In this document: one piece after another, positions 27,102 to 36,187 of the stretch
How the letters are laid out: the number at the start of each line of letters is the position of its first letter
How positions within the stretch are numbered: position 1 is the stretch's first letter
DNA from: Betaproteobacteria bacterium HGW-Betaproteobacteria-22
GTDB taxonomy: Bacteria; Pseudomonadota; Gammaproteobacteria; Burkholderiales; Methylophilaceae
Reading direction: 5' to 3'
DNA: 64,000 nt
NCBI GenBank assembly: GCA_002842285.1
Contig: PHCJ01000005.1
Coordinates: 1 to 64,000, forward strand
The notes under the pieces: model-generated
Database searches by the model: none
What the model was told of the DNA's origin: nothing
What the model saw: only the letters and a program-made list of their open reading frames with translations
Position numbers and translations under genes: made by a program

Positions 27102-27323
27102 CACGTTGTCTGTTTAACCCAATATAAATTAAGGACTCACGAAACAAATATCATATCGAGCAAGGTGATTGGTGTGTTTTCATGCATAGCATGGTGAGTA
27201 GCACTTATCACTGTGAAAGAAAATTAACTGATTGATTTAAAAAATATTTCTCTCTTTGTTCGGGGTGCCGTAAATGACTTGCTCCGTGAATCTTCAATAA
27301 TAACCATGTATGCTAGGAATGCC
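27102..27323. other. Spacer between cargo gene groups
   Basis: No gene is seen. A TTG-initiated upward extension of the next reading frame (from 27279) exists but lacks a ribosome-binding site. I searched for a -24/-12 promoter and found only an 11-base-spaced GG/GC pair near 27171-27185, which is off register. Confidence 0.4.
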
Positions 27324-28244
27324 ATGAAATTACCTCTTTTGTTACTGATGACTGTTTTTGTGCTATTGGCTGGTTGTGCGAGAAATACCGCTCAGCTTCC
27401 CTTGAACGAAACACCCGTAAAGGTGAGCTATGATTATCAGGCAATCGGGGATGCTTCGGGGATTCGTCCGTTTTTATATGGAAAAAATACCTTGATTAAG
27501 TTTGATAAAGGTGCGCCTGCACTTATGTCAATAAAAGATGAGGCTGGCGCTACGGTCAATTATAGATATCAGGCAGGTTACTATATTTTAGATCGTCAGT
27601 TAGCGCAATTTACGCTAAGTGGAACAGACCGGCTGGTGCAGTTTACCCAAATCCAGCGCAAATCAGTAGAAGTCCAGCAAACACCGATTGCGGAGACTGA
27701 TGATGAAAATTTATCAATGCTGCCAGATGAGAGCTTGCTAATTAACCACACGCAAAAAATTGCAGCCAATGACCCCATTTATTCGGTCATGCAAGAGCAA
27801 CTGCTAGAGCAGCGCAAGCTGTTGGCCATTGCAGGTGATAATCCCAGGTATACGGGAAAAGAGTTATTTAACCTCAATGAGCGCCTGGATATGATTGAGT
27901 ATGCAATTAGCCAGAGAAATAGAGCCATCGTTCATGTTTATTTTCCATTCAACAACACAGTATTTAAGCCGGAACAGCAGCTTTTAAATGCGCTATTACC
28001 TTTAGCAAGAAATGCCTCCAGAATCAATCTATACGGTAGAACGGACTCAAAAATCAGTGATGAGGGGAATAAGATTATTGCTAATGGCAGAGTCGATGCA
28101 GCTAAAGACTTCTTGGTGAAACAAGGGGTTTCTTCAGATGTGATTAGAACTTCATCAGTCGCATCGGGAGATTTTATTGCACCTGCTGATATGGAAGAAG
28201 GCAGAAAATTAAATCGGCGCGTTACGATTGAAATTATTTTGTAG
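27324..28244 (+). CDS. OmpA-like lipoprotein of the island
   Basis: This protein of 306 residues has signal sequence MKLPLLLLMTVFVLLAGC and a lipobox cysteine at 18. The C-terminal 105 residues form an OmpA-type peptidoglycan-binding domain (VHVYFPFNNTVFKPEQQLL, LYGRTDSKISDEGNK, GRKLNRRVTIEII). The middle has a helical linker. AGGA five bases upstream supports ATG 27324; in-frame starts at 27306 and 27279 would break the lipoprotein signal. It may anchor the T4SS to the cell wall or be a conjugation-type accessory lipoprotein. Confidence 0.8.
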   Translation: MKLPLLLLMTVFVLLAGCARNTAQLPLNETPVKVSYDYQAIGDASGIRPFLYGKNTLIKFDKGAPALMSIKDEAGATVNYRYQAGYYILDRQLAQFTLSGTDRLVQFTQIQRKSVEVQQTPIAETDDENLSMLPDESLLINHTQKIAANDPIYSVMQEQLLEQRKLLAIAGDNPRYTGKELFNLNERLDMIEYAISQRNRAIVHVYFPFNNTVFKPEQQLLNALLPLARNASRINLYGRTDSKISDEGNKIIANGRVDAAKDFLVKQGVSSDVIRTSSVASGDFIAPADMEEGRKLNRRVTIEIIL

Positions 28245-28323
28245 AACATATTGCGGTGCTATCCGGTTTTCTAAACAGATATTACCGACTTATTGAATAA
28301 CTCCAAGGCGCAAATAAATCAAA

Positions 28324-29415
28324 ATGGCTCAAATAATACAGGACAAAAACAACCCTAATATCTGGCGGGAGGGTGGTATCACCATTATCAAAATACCCGA
28401 TTGGGGTGAAGATGCAGAGATTCGTTTGAATTTTGATTTAGGTGAAAAAGGCATCCAACTGGCGAATCATGATCATACAGATAAAAGAAATCGCTTTCCC
28501 AATAATATTGGTACCGTTGATGCAAACATGCAAAATGTAACTTTGTCACAGTGGGAAAGAGTCACTGAGTCTGGTTTTAAAACAAAGTCCGAAGCGCAGC
28601 GTATTGAAACAGAAAAACTTTTAGACAAAATGTTGAACCATCCACTGCCTTCAGAAACGAAATTGCAACACGAATTTAATGCATTAATCGTTAAAACATA
28701 TGCGCTTAATCAAGATGCGTCAGGTAAGCCGGTTCCAATTGATGTTGGCACAAGTGAAATGCTGGTTCCCAGTGTGTTTGGCGGCGCCTTACTGGAAAAG
28801 ACCAATGGGCAGCCCGCACTGGGCGTTAACCTGAAGTCAATGAATGAAGCCAGGTATATTGACAGGCACCACCACTTACACAACGCAGAACCCGTCGACA
28901 TTTTGAGGCACGAGTTGTTTCATTACATAGATAAAGTTTCGCAAGGGAAAGTAAACGGAACAGATAAGCCTAGCGAAATGCGTGCAGTCTGGTATGTGAA
29001 CCAATTTCGTGAAGCAAGAAATGAAGAGCCTAGAGCGGCCTATGAAACGGTAGTTAATGGTGGGAAGAGTGCAGAAGAAATAGAAGTCAGTGAGAAATTC
29101 TATGGCAAAGAGATCCCTTACGGAAAGTTGCCTGCACTTGATGATTTAAGAAGATACCCACCTGTTATTCAAAACAATCACAATGCGCAAAAGCTATCGC
29201 TACAATCCCTGACCGAAAAGCCGCTCCTGCCAGGGTTGGCAGGGTTGGCGACCGCCTCTCAACTTTTTTTAAACACTCAAAGTGAATTATCACCTGAAGA
29301 ACAGGCAAGCATTCAGTCGATTGTCATGACCAAGCTTAGGCAGCATCAATCTACCGGGGAGGACATCGCTATGAAACTGATCGATAGTAATGTAGACACT
29401 CAAAAAGCGCTTTAG
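28324..29415 (+). CDS. Putative zinc metallopeptidase (HELFH), candidate T4SS effector
   Basis: This 363-residue protein has no signal peptide. HELFH lies at 196-200 inside VDILRHELFHYIDKVSQG, and E218 lies eight residues before Asn226 of AVWYVNQFR, probably the third ligand. An Arg-x-x-Tyr (PRAAYE) follows, a feature I recall from M91-type peptidases such as NleD. It is a paralogue of the next gene: N-terminal DKN-PNI, the KPVPIDVGTSEM/KPLEIGTSANL segment and the active-site region all match. The C-terminus (ELSPEEQASIQSIVMTKL) resembles those of other cargo proteins. Substrate unknown. Confidence 0.68.
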   Translation: MAQIIQDKNNPNIWREGGITIIKIPDWGEDAEIRLNFDLGEKGIQLANHDHTDKRNRFPNNIGTVDANMQNVTLSQWERVTESGFKTKSEAQRIETEKLLDKMLNHPLPSETKLQHEFNALIVKTYALNQDASGKPVPIDVGTSEMLVPSVFGGALLEKTNGQPALGVNLKSMNEARYIDRHHHLHNAEPVDILRHELFHYIDKVSQGKVNGTDKPSEMRAVWYVNQFREARNEEPRAAYETVVNGGKSAEEIEVSEKFYGKEIPYGKLPALDDLRRYPPVIQNNHNAQKLSLQSLTEKPLLPGLAGLATASQLFLNTQSELSPEEQASIQSIVMTKLRQHQSTGEDIAMKLIDSNVDTQKAL

Positions 29416-29476
29416 CTTCGTGAACTGTAGATGCAGAGATTAATAACCAGGCAATTTAAATTAAAAGGTGAAAACC

Positions 29477-30439
29477 ATGGCAGTTGAAAGAGATAAAAAC
29501 CATCCAAACATAACTATCATCCATACCGCACAGGGGGATGTTTATTTTGACTTTGGTTCAAAAGGCAAGCAGATTAATGTCAATATTCCCGGAGTGCCAA
29601 CGCTGGAAGCCTTTGATGAGCCCGGACGTAAAGAAATTGAAGCGTTGATGGAAAAAACATTCAACCCGGGTGCTGAATCCACGCACAAACTAATGGATTT
29701 GCAGGCTAAATTTAATGAAACCATCATCGCCACTCAAAATGGCAAGCCTTTAGAGATTGGCACATCTGCCAACTTAACAAGCTTTGAGACTGGTGGCGGT
29801 GGATTGACGCGTAAAGTTGATGCGAAGGGAGAACCTGTTCAGGATGTTGCATTAGGGATTAATGTGGCAGAAGTTATTAAAACATCCTATAGAGATAATA
29901 TGAGAAAGGACCATAAAATGAAGCCTGAGGATATCCTTCGGCATGAGCTTTTTCATTATGTTGACAAAGCCAGTGACCCTGGTCTAATCACGCCAGATAA
30001 AGATAGCCCACTGAATAACCCAATGTTTAAAGAGCGGCGAGCAGTCTGGTTTGTGAATCAGTTTCAATTGGCAGAAGATCCTCCTCGTACGCAAAGGATT
30101 TCCTATAATATACTTGACCCCGACTTGGATACGGGAATCGCAGGCGCTGATTGGAAAGTCACAGGCAAGAACATGCCAGGTGTAGAAAAGGGATATCCGG
30201 AACCAAGCCCAAGCAATCATCGAGAATACCCATGGAGTAAACATGCGGCACAGCAATCTCAAGGCTCACCTGAAAGCCTGGGTTTACCTGAAAGTGCACT
30301 TAATGATTTGAAAAGCATCTCAGCGATGATTAACCAGGGCACTCATTTTACAGAAGAGCAAAAGTTGAAGTTGAATGTAATTCTGGCTGAAACTATCAAC
30401 GATAATACGCAAGTAAAGACATCTGAAATGAATCTCTAG
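29477..30439 (+). CDS. Putative zinc metallopeptidase (HELFH), paralogue of upstream gene
   Basis: This protein of 320 residues has HELFH at 156-160 (EDILRHELFHYVDKASDPG) and E186 eight residues before Asn194 of AVWFVNQF. It shares the N-terminal DKNHPNI and the GTSANL region with its 363-residue neighbour, so the pair arose by tandem duplication followed by strong divergence. ATG 29477 has AAAGG eight bases upstream; a GTG at 29468 would add three residues. The C-terminus (GTHFTEEQKLKLNVILAETI) looks like the shared terminal segment. It is the last intact island gene before the boundary. Confidence 0.68.
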   Translation: MAVERDKNHPNITIIHTAQGDVYFDFGSKGKQINVNIPGVPTLEAFDEPGRKEIEALMEKTFNPGAESTHKLMDLQAKFNETIIATQNGKPLEIGTSANLTSFETGGGGLTRKVDAKGEPVQDVALGINVAEVIKTSYRDNMRKDHKMKPEDILRHELFHYVDKASDPGLITPDKDSPLNNPMFKERRAVWFVNQFQLAEDPPRTQRISYNILDPDLDTGIAGADWKVTGKNMPGVEKGYPEPSPSNHREYPWSKHAAQQSQGSPESLGLPESALNDLKSISAMINQGTHFTEEQKLKLNVILAETINDNTQVKTSEMNL

Positions 30440-30952
30440 AACGCTTGAAAAGAGCCCAATCTCAAGTCTGAAAAAGGCTGTGGTGAGTGCAGATAGGTAT
30501 GTTTAACTCAGATTTCCCATACATGGAAGCCCATATTGGCAAGGTTTCATTTGATGATTTTGAGTAGGTTAAAGATTGCAGCCTTACCTCCAGATTTTAT
30601 GTGAAGCGCATGGCTTCTATCCTTGATAGAATTTGCTGCGTAAGGCCAGATTATTAGGACGCACTCTCGGTGTTATGCAACTTACTGGTTAAGTTCCTTA
30701 CGGTCTGACCTGTCTGGCCATCATTTCATGACTGGACGTCAACCGCTTTACTAGACAGTCACGCACTTCCAATTTGCAATGCTTCAACACCATCCGGCTT
30801 CGCTGATAATGCACACTAAAGCTAACAAGTTGGCAAATGTTGCTAAAAGTGGCAGCGCCGAAAAGTTTGATGGATTTTTTGCACGAAAAAGATGCAGAAT
30901 GGCCAAGTTGACATTCAAGTAGGTGTGAAATCGCCTAATGGAAAATCTGAGT
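30440..30952. other. Degenerate right end of the island
   Basis: I find no intact gene. A 22-codon frame at 30499-30567 (MFNSDFPYMEAHIGKVSFDD...) may be a scrap of a gene. Positions 30802-30955 carry the long form of the island-flanking repeat. The remainder is unassigned and looks like decayed coding sequence. Confidence 0.5.
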
Positions 30953-30955
30953 TTA
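30802..30955. repeat. Right copy of the island-flanking diverged repeat (full form)
   Basis: Its two halves (30802-30835 and 30905-30955) match 8183-8216 and 8208-8261. The copies differ by scattered substitutions and by the roughly 70 extra bases in this copy. Both halves of this copy contain AAGTTG(G/A)CA, so the repeat may be a worn IS end or a duplicated gene scrap; it is not a typical short att site. Confidence 0.6.
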
Positions 30956-31183
30956 ACGTGCCCATAGCATGTTAATATTCAATTTGTTTATTTCAAAGCG
31001 ATATTTGAATCGCCAGTATTTTGAGCCGTTAGGTACGATTTCCAAGTATAATCCATCGGTATCTGCCTTTTTTGCTGGCCTTGTGAAGAGCCTGAAAGTG
31101 CTGACACTCAATAAGGGGTTAGGCTCATAATCATTTGGTAAAGGGTTAGGGCGTATTAATTGTATCATTAAATATGCCCCCAA
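30953..31183 (-). pseudogene. Tyrosine integrase N-terminal remnant
   Basis: The 76-residue frame contains LFTRPAKKADTDGLYLEIVP then GSKYWRFKYRFEINKL, the characteristic N-terminal arm-binding (DUF4102-type) start of P4-like integrases. It then leaves register. In the next frame LNI is followed by AMGT, corresponding to the LALGTYP motif, before merging into the flanking repeat. The catalytic domain is absent. It sits about 110 bases from the 3' end of tRNA-Leu, the normal place for such an integrase gene, which supports tRNA-targeted insertion of the island. Confidence 0.8.
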
Positions 31184-31294
31184 ATAATTAGGATTCTATT
31201 GGATTTCTCTGGATGGTACAGGATTTTTATATTGATTAACTTGTTGATTTTTATGGGTAAGTTAAATGTTGCTGTACTTTTTAGGACTTAGCAG

Positions 31295-31379
31295 TGGTGC
31301 CCAGAAGAGAACTCGAATCTCCACATCTTTCGATACTAGTACCTGAAACTAGCGCGTCTACCAATTCCGCCATCTGGGC
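31295..31379 (-). tRNA. tRNA-Leu (CAG)
   Basis: The minus strand folds as a class II tRNA. The acceptor GCCCAGA pairs with the 3' TTCTGGGC-ACCA end, with encoded CCA. The anticodon arm CTAGT-TTCAGGT-ACTAG gives anticodon CAG. There is a variable arm and a T-loop GAGATTCGAGTTCTC. Its 3' end faces the island, matching use as an integration site. Confidence 0.95.
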
Positions 31380-31438
31380 TTATTAACTTTACAAGCTAAT
31401 CAAGGCGTTGAATTTTATATTAAAGGTTATATTTGTCA

Positions 31439-33904
31439 ATGACAAAACACAAAAATAGTAATAAAACTAAAAGAAATAATGACCCACATGCGGCGCGCGA
31501 AGCGAGTCGCTACGAAACGCCGTTGCCTAGTCGGGAGTTGATTTTATCAACAATGGCGGAGCAAGGTATTCCTCTCAGCGTTGAACAGCTTTATCTTTTT
31601 CTGGATATCAGCGACCAGGAACGTGATGTGTTTAATAAACGCCTGAATGCCATGGAACGTGACGGGCAGATTATTAAGAATCGGAAAGGTGCGCTATGTA
31701 TCGTTGATAAACTGGATTTGATCGCCGGTGTGGTACAAGGCCATCCTGATGGCTTTGGTTTTTTGATTCCCGACGACAAGACCAAAACCCATGGTGAAGA
31801 TTTATTTTTGAGCCCGAAAGAAATGTCGCAAGTGATGCATGGTGACCGTGCCATGGTGCGTGTAAGTGGCTTAGATCGAAGAGGGCGTCCTGAGGGCAAG
31901 ATTGTTGAAGTATTAGAGCGCCGTACACAGCAATTGGTCGGACGTGTGATTCAAAGTGCAGGCGTAACCATTGTCGCTGCCGAAGATAAGCGCATTAATC
32001 TGGATATATTAATTCCCTATCATTTGGATAAGGGCGCAAAGCCTGGCCAGGTGGTGATGGTGAAGCTGACCGCGCAGCCCTCAAGTCATGCACAGCCAAT
32101 GGGTGAGGTTACCGAAATTCTCGGTAATTATGCTGACAGTGGCATGGAAATTGAAATCGCGTTGCGTAAACATAATTTACCTTATGAGTTTAGTGCTGAA
32201 GCCATCAAGCTTGCAGAGTCGTATCCTAAGCTAGTGCAGCCGGCAGATTATCAAGGCCGTATCGATTGCAGGGAAATGCCGCTGATTACGATAGACGGTG
32301 AAACCGCGCGTGATTTTGACGATGCGGTATTTGCTGAGCCGCAAGGTAAAGGCTGGCGTTTGGTGGTGGCGATTGCTGACGTGAGTTTTTATGTGAAGCC
32401 TGGAGATGCCCTGGATAAAGGCGCAATCGAACGTGGTAACTCGGTGTATTTTCCGCGCCGTGTGATTCCGATGCTACCGGAGGCGCTGTCTAACGGACTG
32501 TGTTCGCTTAACCCTGATGTAGAGCGCTTGTGCATGATTTGTGATATGCAGCTAGATGGCGCAGGCATCGTGAAGCAATACAAGTTTTATCCGTCTGTGA
32601 TGCGTTCAAAGGCACGCATGACTTACACGCAGGTGTATGACATTCTGCAGAATCCACAAGGCAATCTGGCACAAGAATATACCTGGTTAAAACCGCATTT
32701 AAATCATCTATATAGCGTATATCAGCTGCTGCAAGCACAACGAGAAAAGCGCGGTGCGATTGAGTTTGAGTCATCTGAAACGATCATGATTTTTAATGAT
32801 TACGGCAAAATTGAACGCATAGAGCCCAGTACACGCAACGAAGCGCATAAACTGATTGAGGAATGCATGCTGGCAGCCAATGTCTGCTCTGCTGAGTTCT
32901 TACAAAAGCATGAGCATCCTGCCTTGTATCGTATCCATGAAGGCCCAACCCCAGAAAAACTGGAACTTTTGCGTACATTTATGGGGGAGTTTGGCTTTGG
33001 TGTGGGCGGAGGGGATTCGCCGCATGCTAAAGACTACGGTAAACTGCTCGCGCGCATAAAAGACCGCCCTGACGCGCAGTTATTGCAAACCGTACTACTG
33101 CGTTCAATGCAGCAGGCTGTGTATAGCCCCGATAACGTTGGTCATTTTGGTTTGGCATATGAAGCTTATACACATTTTACTTCGCCCATACGCCGCTATC
33201 CTGATTTGCTGATACATCGCGCTATTAAAGCGGTGCTTAAAGGCGAGCGTTATAAAGCAGGGGATTGGCATAGCTTGGGGGAACAATGCTCGATGACCGA
33301 GCGCAGAGCTGACGATGCGACACGCGACGTTACCAACTGGCTAAAATGTTTTTACATGCAGGATAAGATTGGCGAGGAGTTTGAAGGTACAGTGGCCGGC
33401 GTTACCAGTTTCGGCTTGTTTGTAGCGCTTGATGGCGTTTATGTAGAAGGCCTATTGCATGTGACAGAATTGGGCAATGATTATTTCCATTATGATAAGG
33501 CACGTCATGAAATGGCGGGCGAACGTACAGGGGTGCGCTATCGTTTGGGTGAGAGACTGACAATTAAAGTAACACGTGTGGATCTCGAAACCACAAAAAT
33601 TGATTTCACATTGGTTAATAAAAACAATGATTTAGAGAATAAATCTAAAGTTAAAAATAATGATATGCCAATCACAGTCAAAGCAAGCACAACTAGCAAA
33701 ACTCATGTAAAATCCGCCCCTCAATTTGAGGCGGATAAATTTGAAACCACTAGCTTTGAAAGAGGTTTGGGATCAAAACCTAAAACCGCTAAAGCCAAGG
33801 GTAAAACTTTAACATTACCTGCCGCAACTAAATCAACATCCGTAAAACAAGCGACCAAACCACATAAGGCCGCCAAAAAAACAACAAGACGTAAGGTGAA
33901 ATAA
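31439..33904 (+). CDS. rnr: Ribonuclease R
   Basis: This 821-residue 3'-5' exoribonuclease degrades structured RNA and takes part in rRNA and tmRNA-linked quality control. It has a winged-helix/cold-shock N-terminus, the RNB catalytic domain ([18 protein letters not shown], with metal-binding aspartates), an S1 domain near 640-720 ([25 protein letters not shown]) and a Lys-rich C-terminal tail. A TTG at 31433 with a better-spaced AAAGG is an alternative start. It overlaps rlmB by one base. Confidence 0.95.
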   Translation: MTKHKNSNKTKRNNDPHAAREASRYETPLPSRELILSTMAEQGIPLSVEQLYLFLDISDQERDVFNKRLNAMERDGQIIKNRKGALCIVDKLDLIAGVVQGHPDGFGFLIPDDKTKTHGEDLFLSPKEMSQVMHGDRAMVRVSGLDRRGRPEGKIVEVLERRTQQLVGRVIQSAGVTIVAAEDKRINLDILIPYHLDKGAKPGQVVMVKLTAQPSSHAQPMGEVTEILGNYADSGMEIEIALRKHNLPYEFSAEAIKLAESYPKLVQPADYQGRIDCREMPLITIDGETARDFDDAVFAEPQGKGWRLVVAIADVSFYVKPGDALDKGAIERGNSVYFPRRVIPMLPEALSNGLCSLNPDVERLCMICDMQLDGAGIVKQYKFYPSVMRSKARMTYTQVYDILQNPQGNLAQEYTWLKPHLNHLYSVYQLLQAQREKRGAIEFESSETIMIFNDYGKIERIEPSTRNEAHKLIEECMLAANVCSAEFLQKHEHPALYRIHEGPTPEKLELLRTFMGEFGFGVGGGDSPHAKDYGKLLARIKDRPDAQLLQTVLLRSMQQAVYSPDNVGHFGLAYEAYTHFTSPIRRYPDLLIHRAIKAVLKGERYKAGDWHSLGEQCSMTERRADDATRDVTNWLKCFYMQDKIGEEFEGTVAGVTSFGLFVALDGVYVEGLLHVTELGNDYFHYDKARHEMAGERTGVRYRLGERLTIKVTRVDLETTKIDFTLVNKNNDLENKSKVKNNDMPITVKASTTSKTHVKSAPQFEADKFETTSFERGLGSKPKTAKAKGKTLTLPAATKSTSVKQATKPHKAAKKTTRRKVK

Positions 33905-34659
33905 TGAGTGATGCCCGTATCCTATTTGGCTTTCATGCTGTACTAAGCCGTTTGCGCCAGCATAGTGCAAGCGTGCAGGAAATTTTAATTGACCGTGACC
34001 GCGTAGATGCCCGAATGAAAGATTTGCTAACCATTGCAGAGTCTGCAGGTGTGCGCGTGATGCAGGTGGAGCGTAGCCGTTTAGATGGCATGGCGGGCAT
34101 GAATGGCCGCCATCAAGGGGTGCTGGCACGCGTGGTTGATACGCCTATCCCGTACAAAGATATACACGATATTTTAGAGTCTGATTTAACTGAACCAGCA
34201 TTCTTTTTGATTTTAGATGGGGTAGAAGACCCGCATAATCTGGGTGCCTGCCTGCGTGTGGCCGACGCCATGGGCGTGCACGCAGTCATTGCGCCAAAAG
34301 ACCGTGCGGTGGGCCTGAATGCCACCGTGCGCAAGGTGGCCTGTGGCGCCGCTGAAACCGTGCCCTTTATCGCAGTCACAAATCTGGCAAGAACGATTCG
34401 TGAATTAAAAGAGGCGGGAGTGTTTGTAGTGGGCACCACGATGGATGCACCAGCCACCTTGCTCAACACCAAACTTGAAGGGCCAATTGCGGTTGTATTG
34501 GGGGCTGAAGGTGATGGTATGCGCCGCTTAACAGCAGAAACATGTGATGCCTTGATGACTATCCCCATGTTCGGCAGTGTTGAAAGTCTTAACGTGAGTG
34601 TTGCCAGCGGCATTTGCCTGTATGAAGTGCGGCGCCAGCGCGCATTGGCGTCGTTATAA
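33904..34659 (+). CDS. rlmB: 23S rRNA (guanosine-2'-O-)-methyltransferase RlmB
   Basis: This 251-residue SPOUT methyltransferase modifies G2251 of 23S rRNA. Conserved motifs are [33 protein letters not shown] and [17 protein letters not shown]. The N-terminal L30e-like substrate-binding domain starts with ILFGFHAV. The start overlaps the rnr stop as TAATG, the common rnr-rlmB arrangement. Confidence 0.96.
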   Translation: MSDARILFGFHAVLSRLRQHSASVQEILIDRDRVDARMKDLLTIAESAGVRVMQVERSRLDGMAGMNGRHQGVLARVVDTPIPYKDIHDILESDLTEPAFFLILDGVEDPHNLGACLRVADAMGVHAVIAPKDRAVGLNATVRKVACGAAETVPFIAVTNLARTIRELKEAGVFVVGTTMDAPATLLNTKLEGPIAVVLGAEGDGMRRLTAETCDALMTIPMFGSVESLNVSVASGICLYEVRRQRALASL

Positions 34660-34669
34660 ACCACATCAG

Positions 34670-34693
34670 CCAGCAGCAGAGTAAGCTGGTTTT
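34670..34693. terminator. Weak hairpin between rlmB and mqo
   Basis: CCAGC (34670-34674) pairs with GCTGG (34685-34689), followed by four T residues. The stem is short, so it is a tentative terminator for rlmB at a convergent gene junction. Confidence 0.35.
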
Positions 34694-34697
34694 AAGG

Positions 34698-36182
34698 TCA
34701 CGTGCCTAGCTTTAGTGTTGCCAGATTTCTTTTTCTAACAGTTGACGATAGTTGCTTGTTATCTATCAGCGATTCACCATAGCTAGGGATTAATGTTTTT
34801 AGTTTTTGCTGCCAGTCTTGTGTTTGCAGTTGTTGTTTAAAGCAGCGTTCAATGACACTAAGCATAGCCTGCACCGAAACAGAAGCCCCTGGAGAGGCAC
34901 CTAATAATGCCGCAATGTTGCCGTTATGTGACGTGACGACTTCAGTGCCAAATTCAAGCCTGCCGCCTTTTTGGCTGCATTTCTTGATAATTTGCACACG
35001 TTTACCTGCGTGCGCCAATGCCCAGTCATTCGCCTTGGCCTCAGGGTAATACTGGCGTAGCGTTTGCAGACGTGCGGCGGGAGATTGCATGGCCTCCCCA
35101 ATCAGGTAACGTGTTAAATCACCATGATAGCGTGCCACGCTTAACATGGGTTTAAGATTGTGTAGCGCAACTGATTGCAGCAAATCCAAAAATGAGCCTT
35201 GTTTTAGAAATTTAGTTGTAAAGCCTGCATACGGGCCATACAGCAGGGCCTTTTGGCCATGAATGACTCTTGTATCCAAATGCGGAACAGACATGGGCGG
35301 AGCGCCGATGGCAGCCTTGCCATAGACTTTGCAGTGATGCTGGTTAATGATTGCCGGATCATGGCACACCAGCCATTGACCGCTCACCGGAAAACCGCCA
35401 TAGCCTTTACTTTCAGGAATACCCGATTTTTGCAGTAATTTGAGAGCGCCACCACCTGCACCTAAAAATACAAAACCAGCCTCTAACTGTGTGGTTTTTT
35501 TGGTTTGTTTGTTAAGAAAAGTGACTTGCCAATGGCCATTTTCAAGCTGCTTTAATTTTTTAACTTCAGTATGCAGATCGAGTTTAAATTGCGCTTGTGA
35601 TGATAAATGCTCGACTAGGCTGCGTGTCAGGCTGCCAAAATCAATATCAGTGCCATAGGCAACCCTGGTTGCGGCTACCTTTTGCTTTGTATCCCGCGCA
35701 TTCATCATGAGCGGCATCCATTGTTTTAGCGTGTTGAAATCGTCACTAAATTCCATATCTGCAAATAGGTGATGCGCCTTGAGCAATTGATAGCGTTTTT
35801 TAAGGAACGCGACATTGTCTTCACCCCAAACAAAACTTAAATGCGGTGTGGGATTAATGAAATGCTCCGGCGCCGGCAATATGCTCTGCTCGACTAAGGA
35901 TGACCATAATTGAAGCGAGATCTCAAATGAGGCGTTGATCGCCAATGCGCGATTAATCTCAATTTCCCCATCGGCATTTATGGGGGTGTAATTCAATTCG
36001 CAATAACCGGCATGACCTGTGCCCGCATTATTCCAGGCGTCTGTACTTTCAGCCGCGACACGTGTGAGTCGCTCTACCATACGGATACTTAGCTTTGGAT
36101 CCAGGGCATTGAGTAAGGTGGCGAGTGTGGCACTCATGATGCCGCTGCCAACAACTAATATGTCTACTTTTTGATTGGTCAT
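34698..36182 (-). CDS. mqo: Malate:quinone oxidoreductase
   Basis: This 494-residue FAD enzyme oxidises malate to oxaloacetate and reduces quinone at the inner-membrane face, bypassing NAD-dependent malate dehydrogenase. Motifs include VDILVVGSGIMSATLATLL (FAD fold), DAWNNAGTGHAGYCELNYTP and FVFLGAGGGALKLL. Full length for the family. It starts five bases after the stop of the FHA-decaheme cytochrome gene, so the two are probably cotranscribed. Confidence 0.95.
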   Translation of the reverse strand: MTNQKVDILVVGSGIMSATLATLLNALDPKLSIRMVERLTRVAAESTDAWNNAGTGHAGYCELNYTPINADGEIEINRALAINASFEISLQLWSSLVEQSILPAPEHFINPTPHLSFVWGEDNVAFLKKRYQLLKAHHLFADMEFSDDFNTLKQWMPLMMNARDTKQKVAATRVAYGTDIDFGSLTRSLVEHLSSQAQFKLDLHTEVKKLKQLENGHWQVTFLNKQTKKTTQLEAGFVFLGAGGGALKLLQKSGIPESKGYGGFPVSGQWLVCHDPAIINQHHCKVYGKAAIGAPPMSVPHLDTRVIHGQKALLYGPYAGFTTKFLKQGSFLDLLQSVALHNLKPMLSVARYHGDLTRYLIGEAMQSPAARLQTLRQYYPEAKANDWALAHAGKRVQIIKKCSQKGGRLEFGTEVVTSHNGNIAALLGASPGASVSVQAMLSVIERCFKQQLQTQDWQQKLKTLIPSYGESLIDNKQLSSTVRKRNLATLKLGT

Positions 36183-36187
36183 GTTGG

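Larger units (their letters stand above)
8183..31294. mobile_element. Type IV secretion genomic island next to tRNA-Leu
   Basis: About 23 kb lies between two diverged copies of a short sequence and ends at the 3' end of a tRNA-Leu gene. An integrase N-terminal remnant sits beside the tRNA. The contents are a full virB1-virB11/virD4 set, a sigma-54 activator and a group of cargo genes, several related to one another. No relaxase, replication initiator, partition or plasmid-maintenance gene was found, so autonomous conjugation is unlikely. The integrase is broken, so the island appears fixed. The left boundary is inferred only from the repeat. Confidence 0.6.

Noticed and set aside
27279-27323. 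TTG start extending the OmpA-like lipoprotein
   Set aside because: It lacks a ribosome-binding site and would bury the lipoprotein signal that begins at 27324.
8183-31294. The island as an active integrative and conjugative element
   Set aside because: The integrase is truncated and I see no relaxase, excisionase or origin-processing gene, so self-transfer is not supported.
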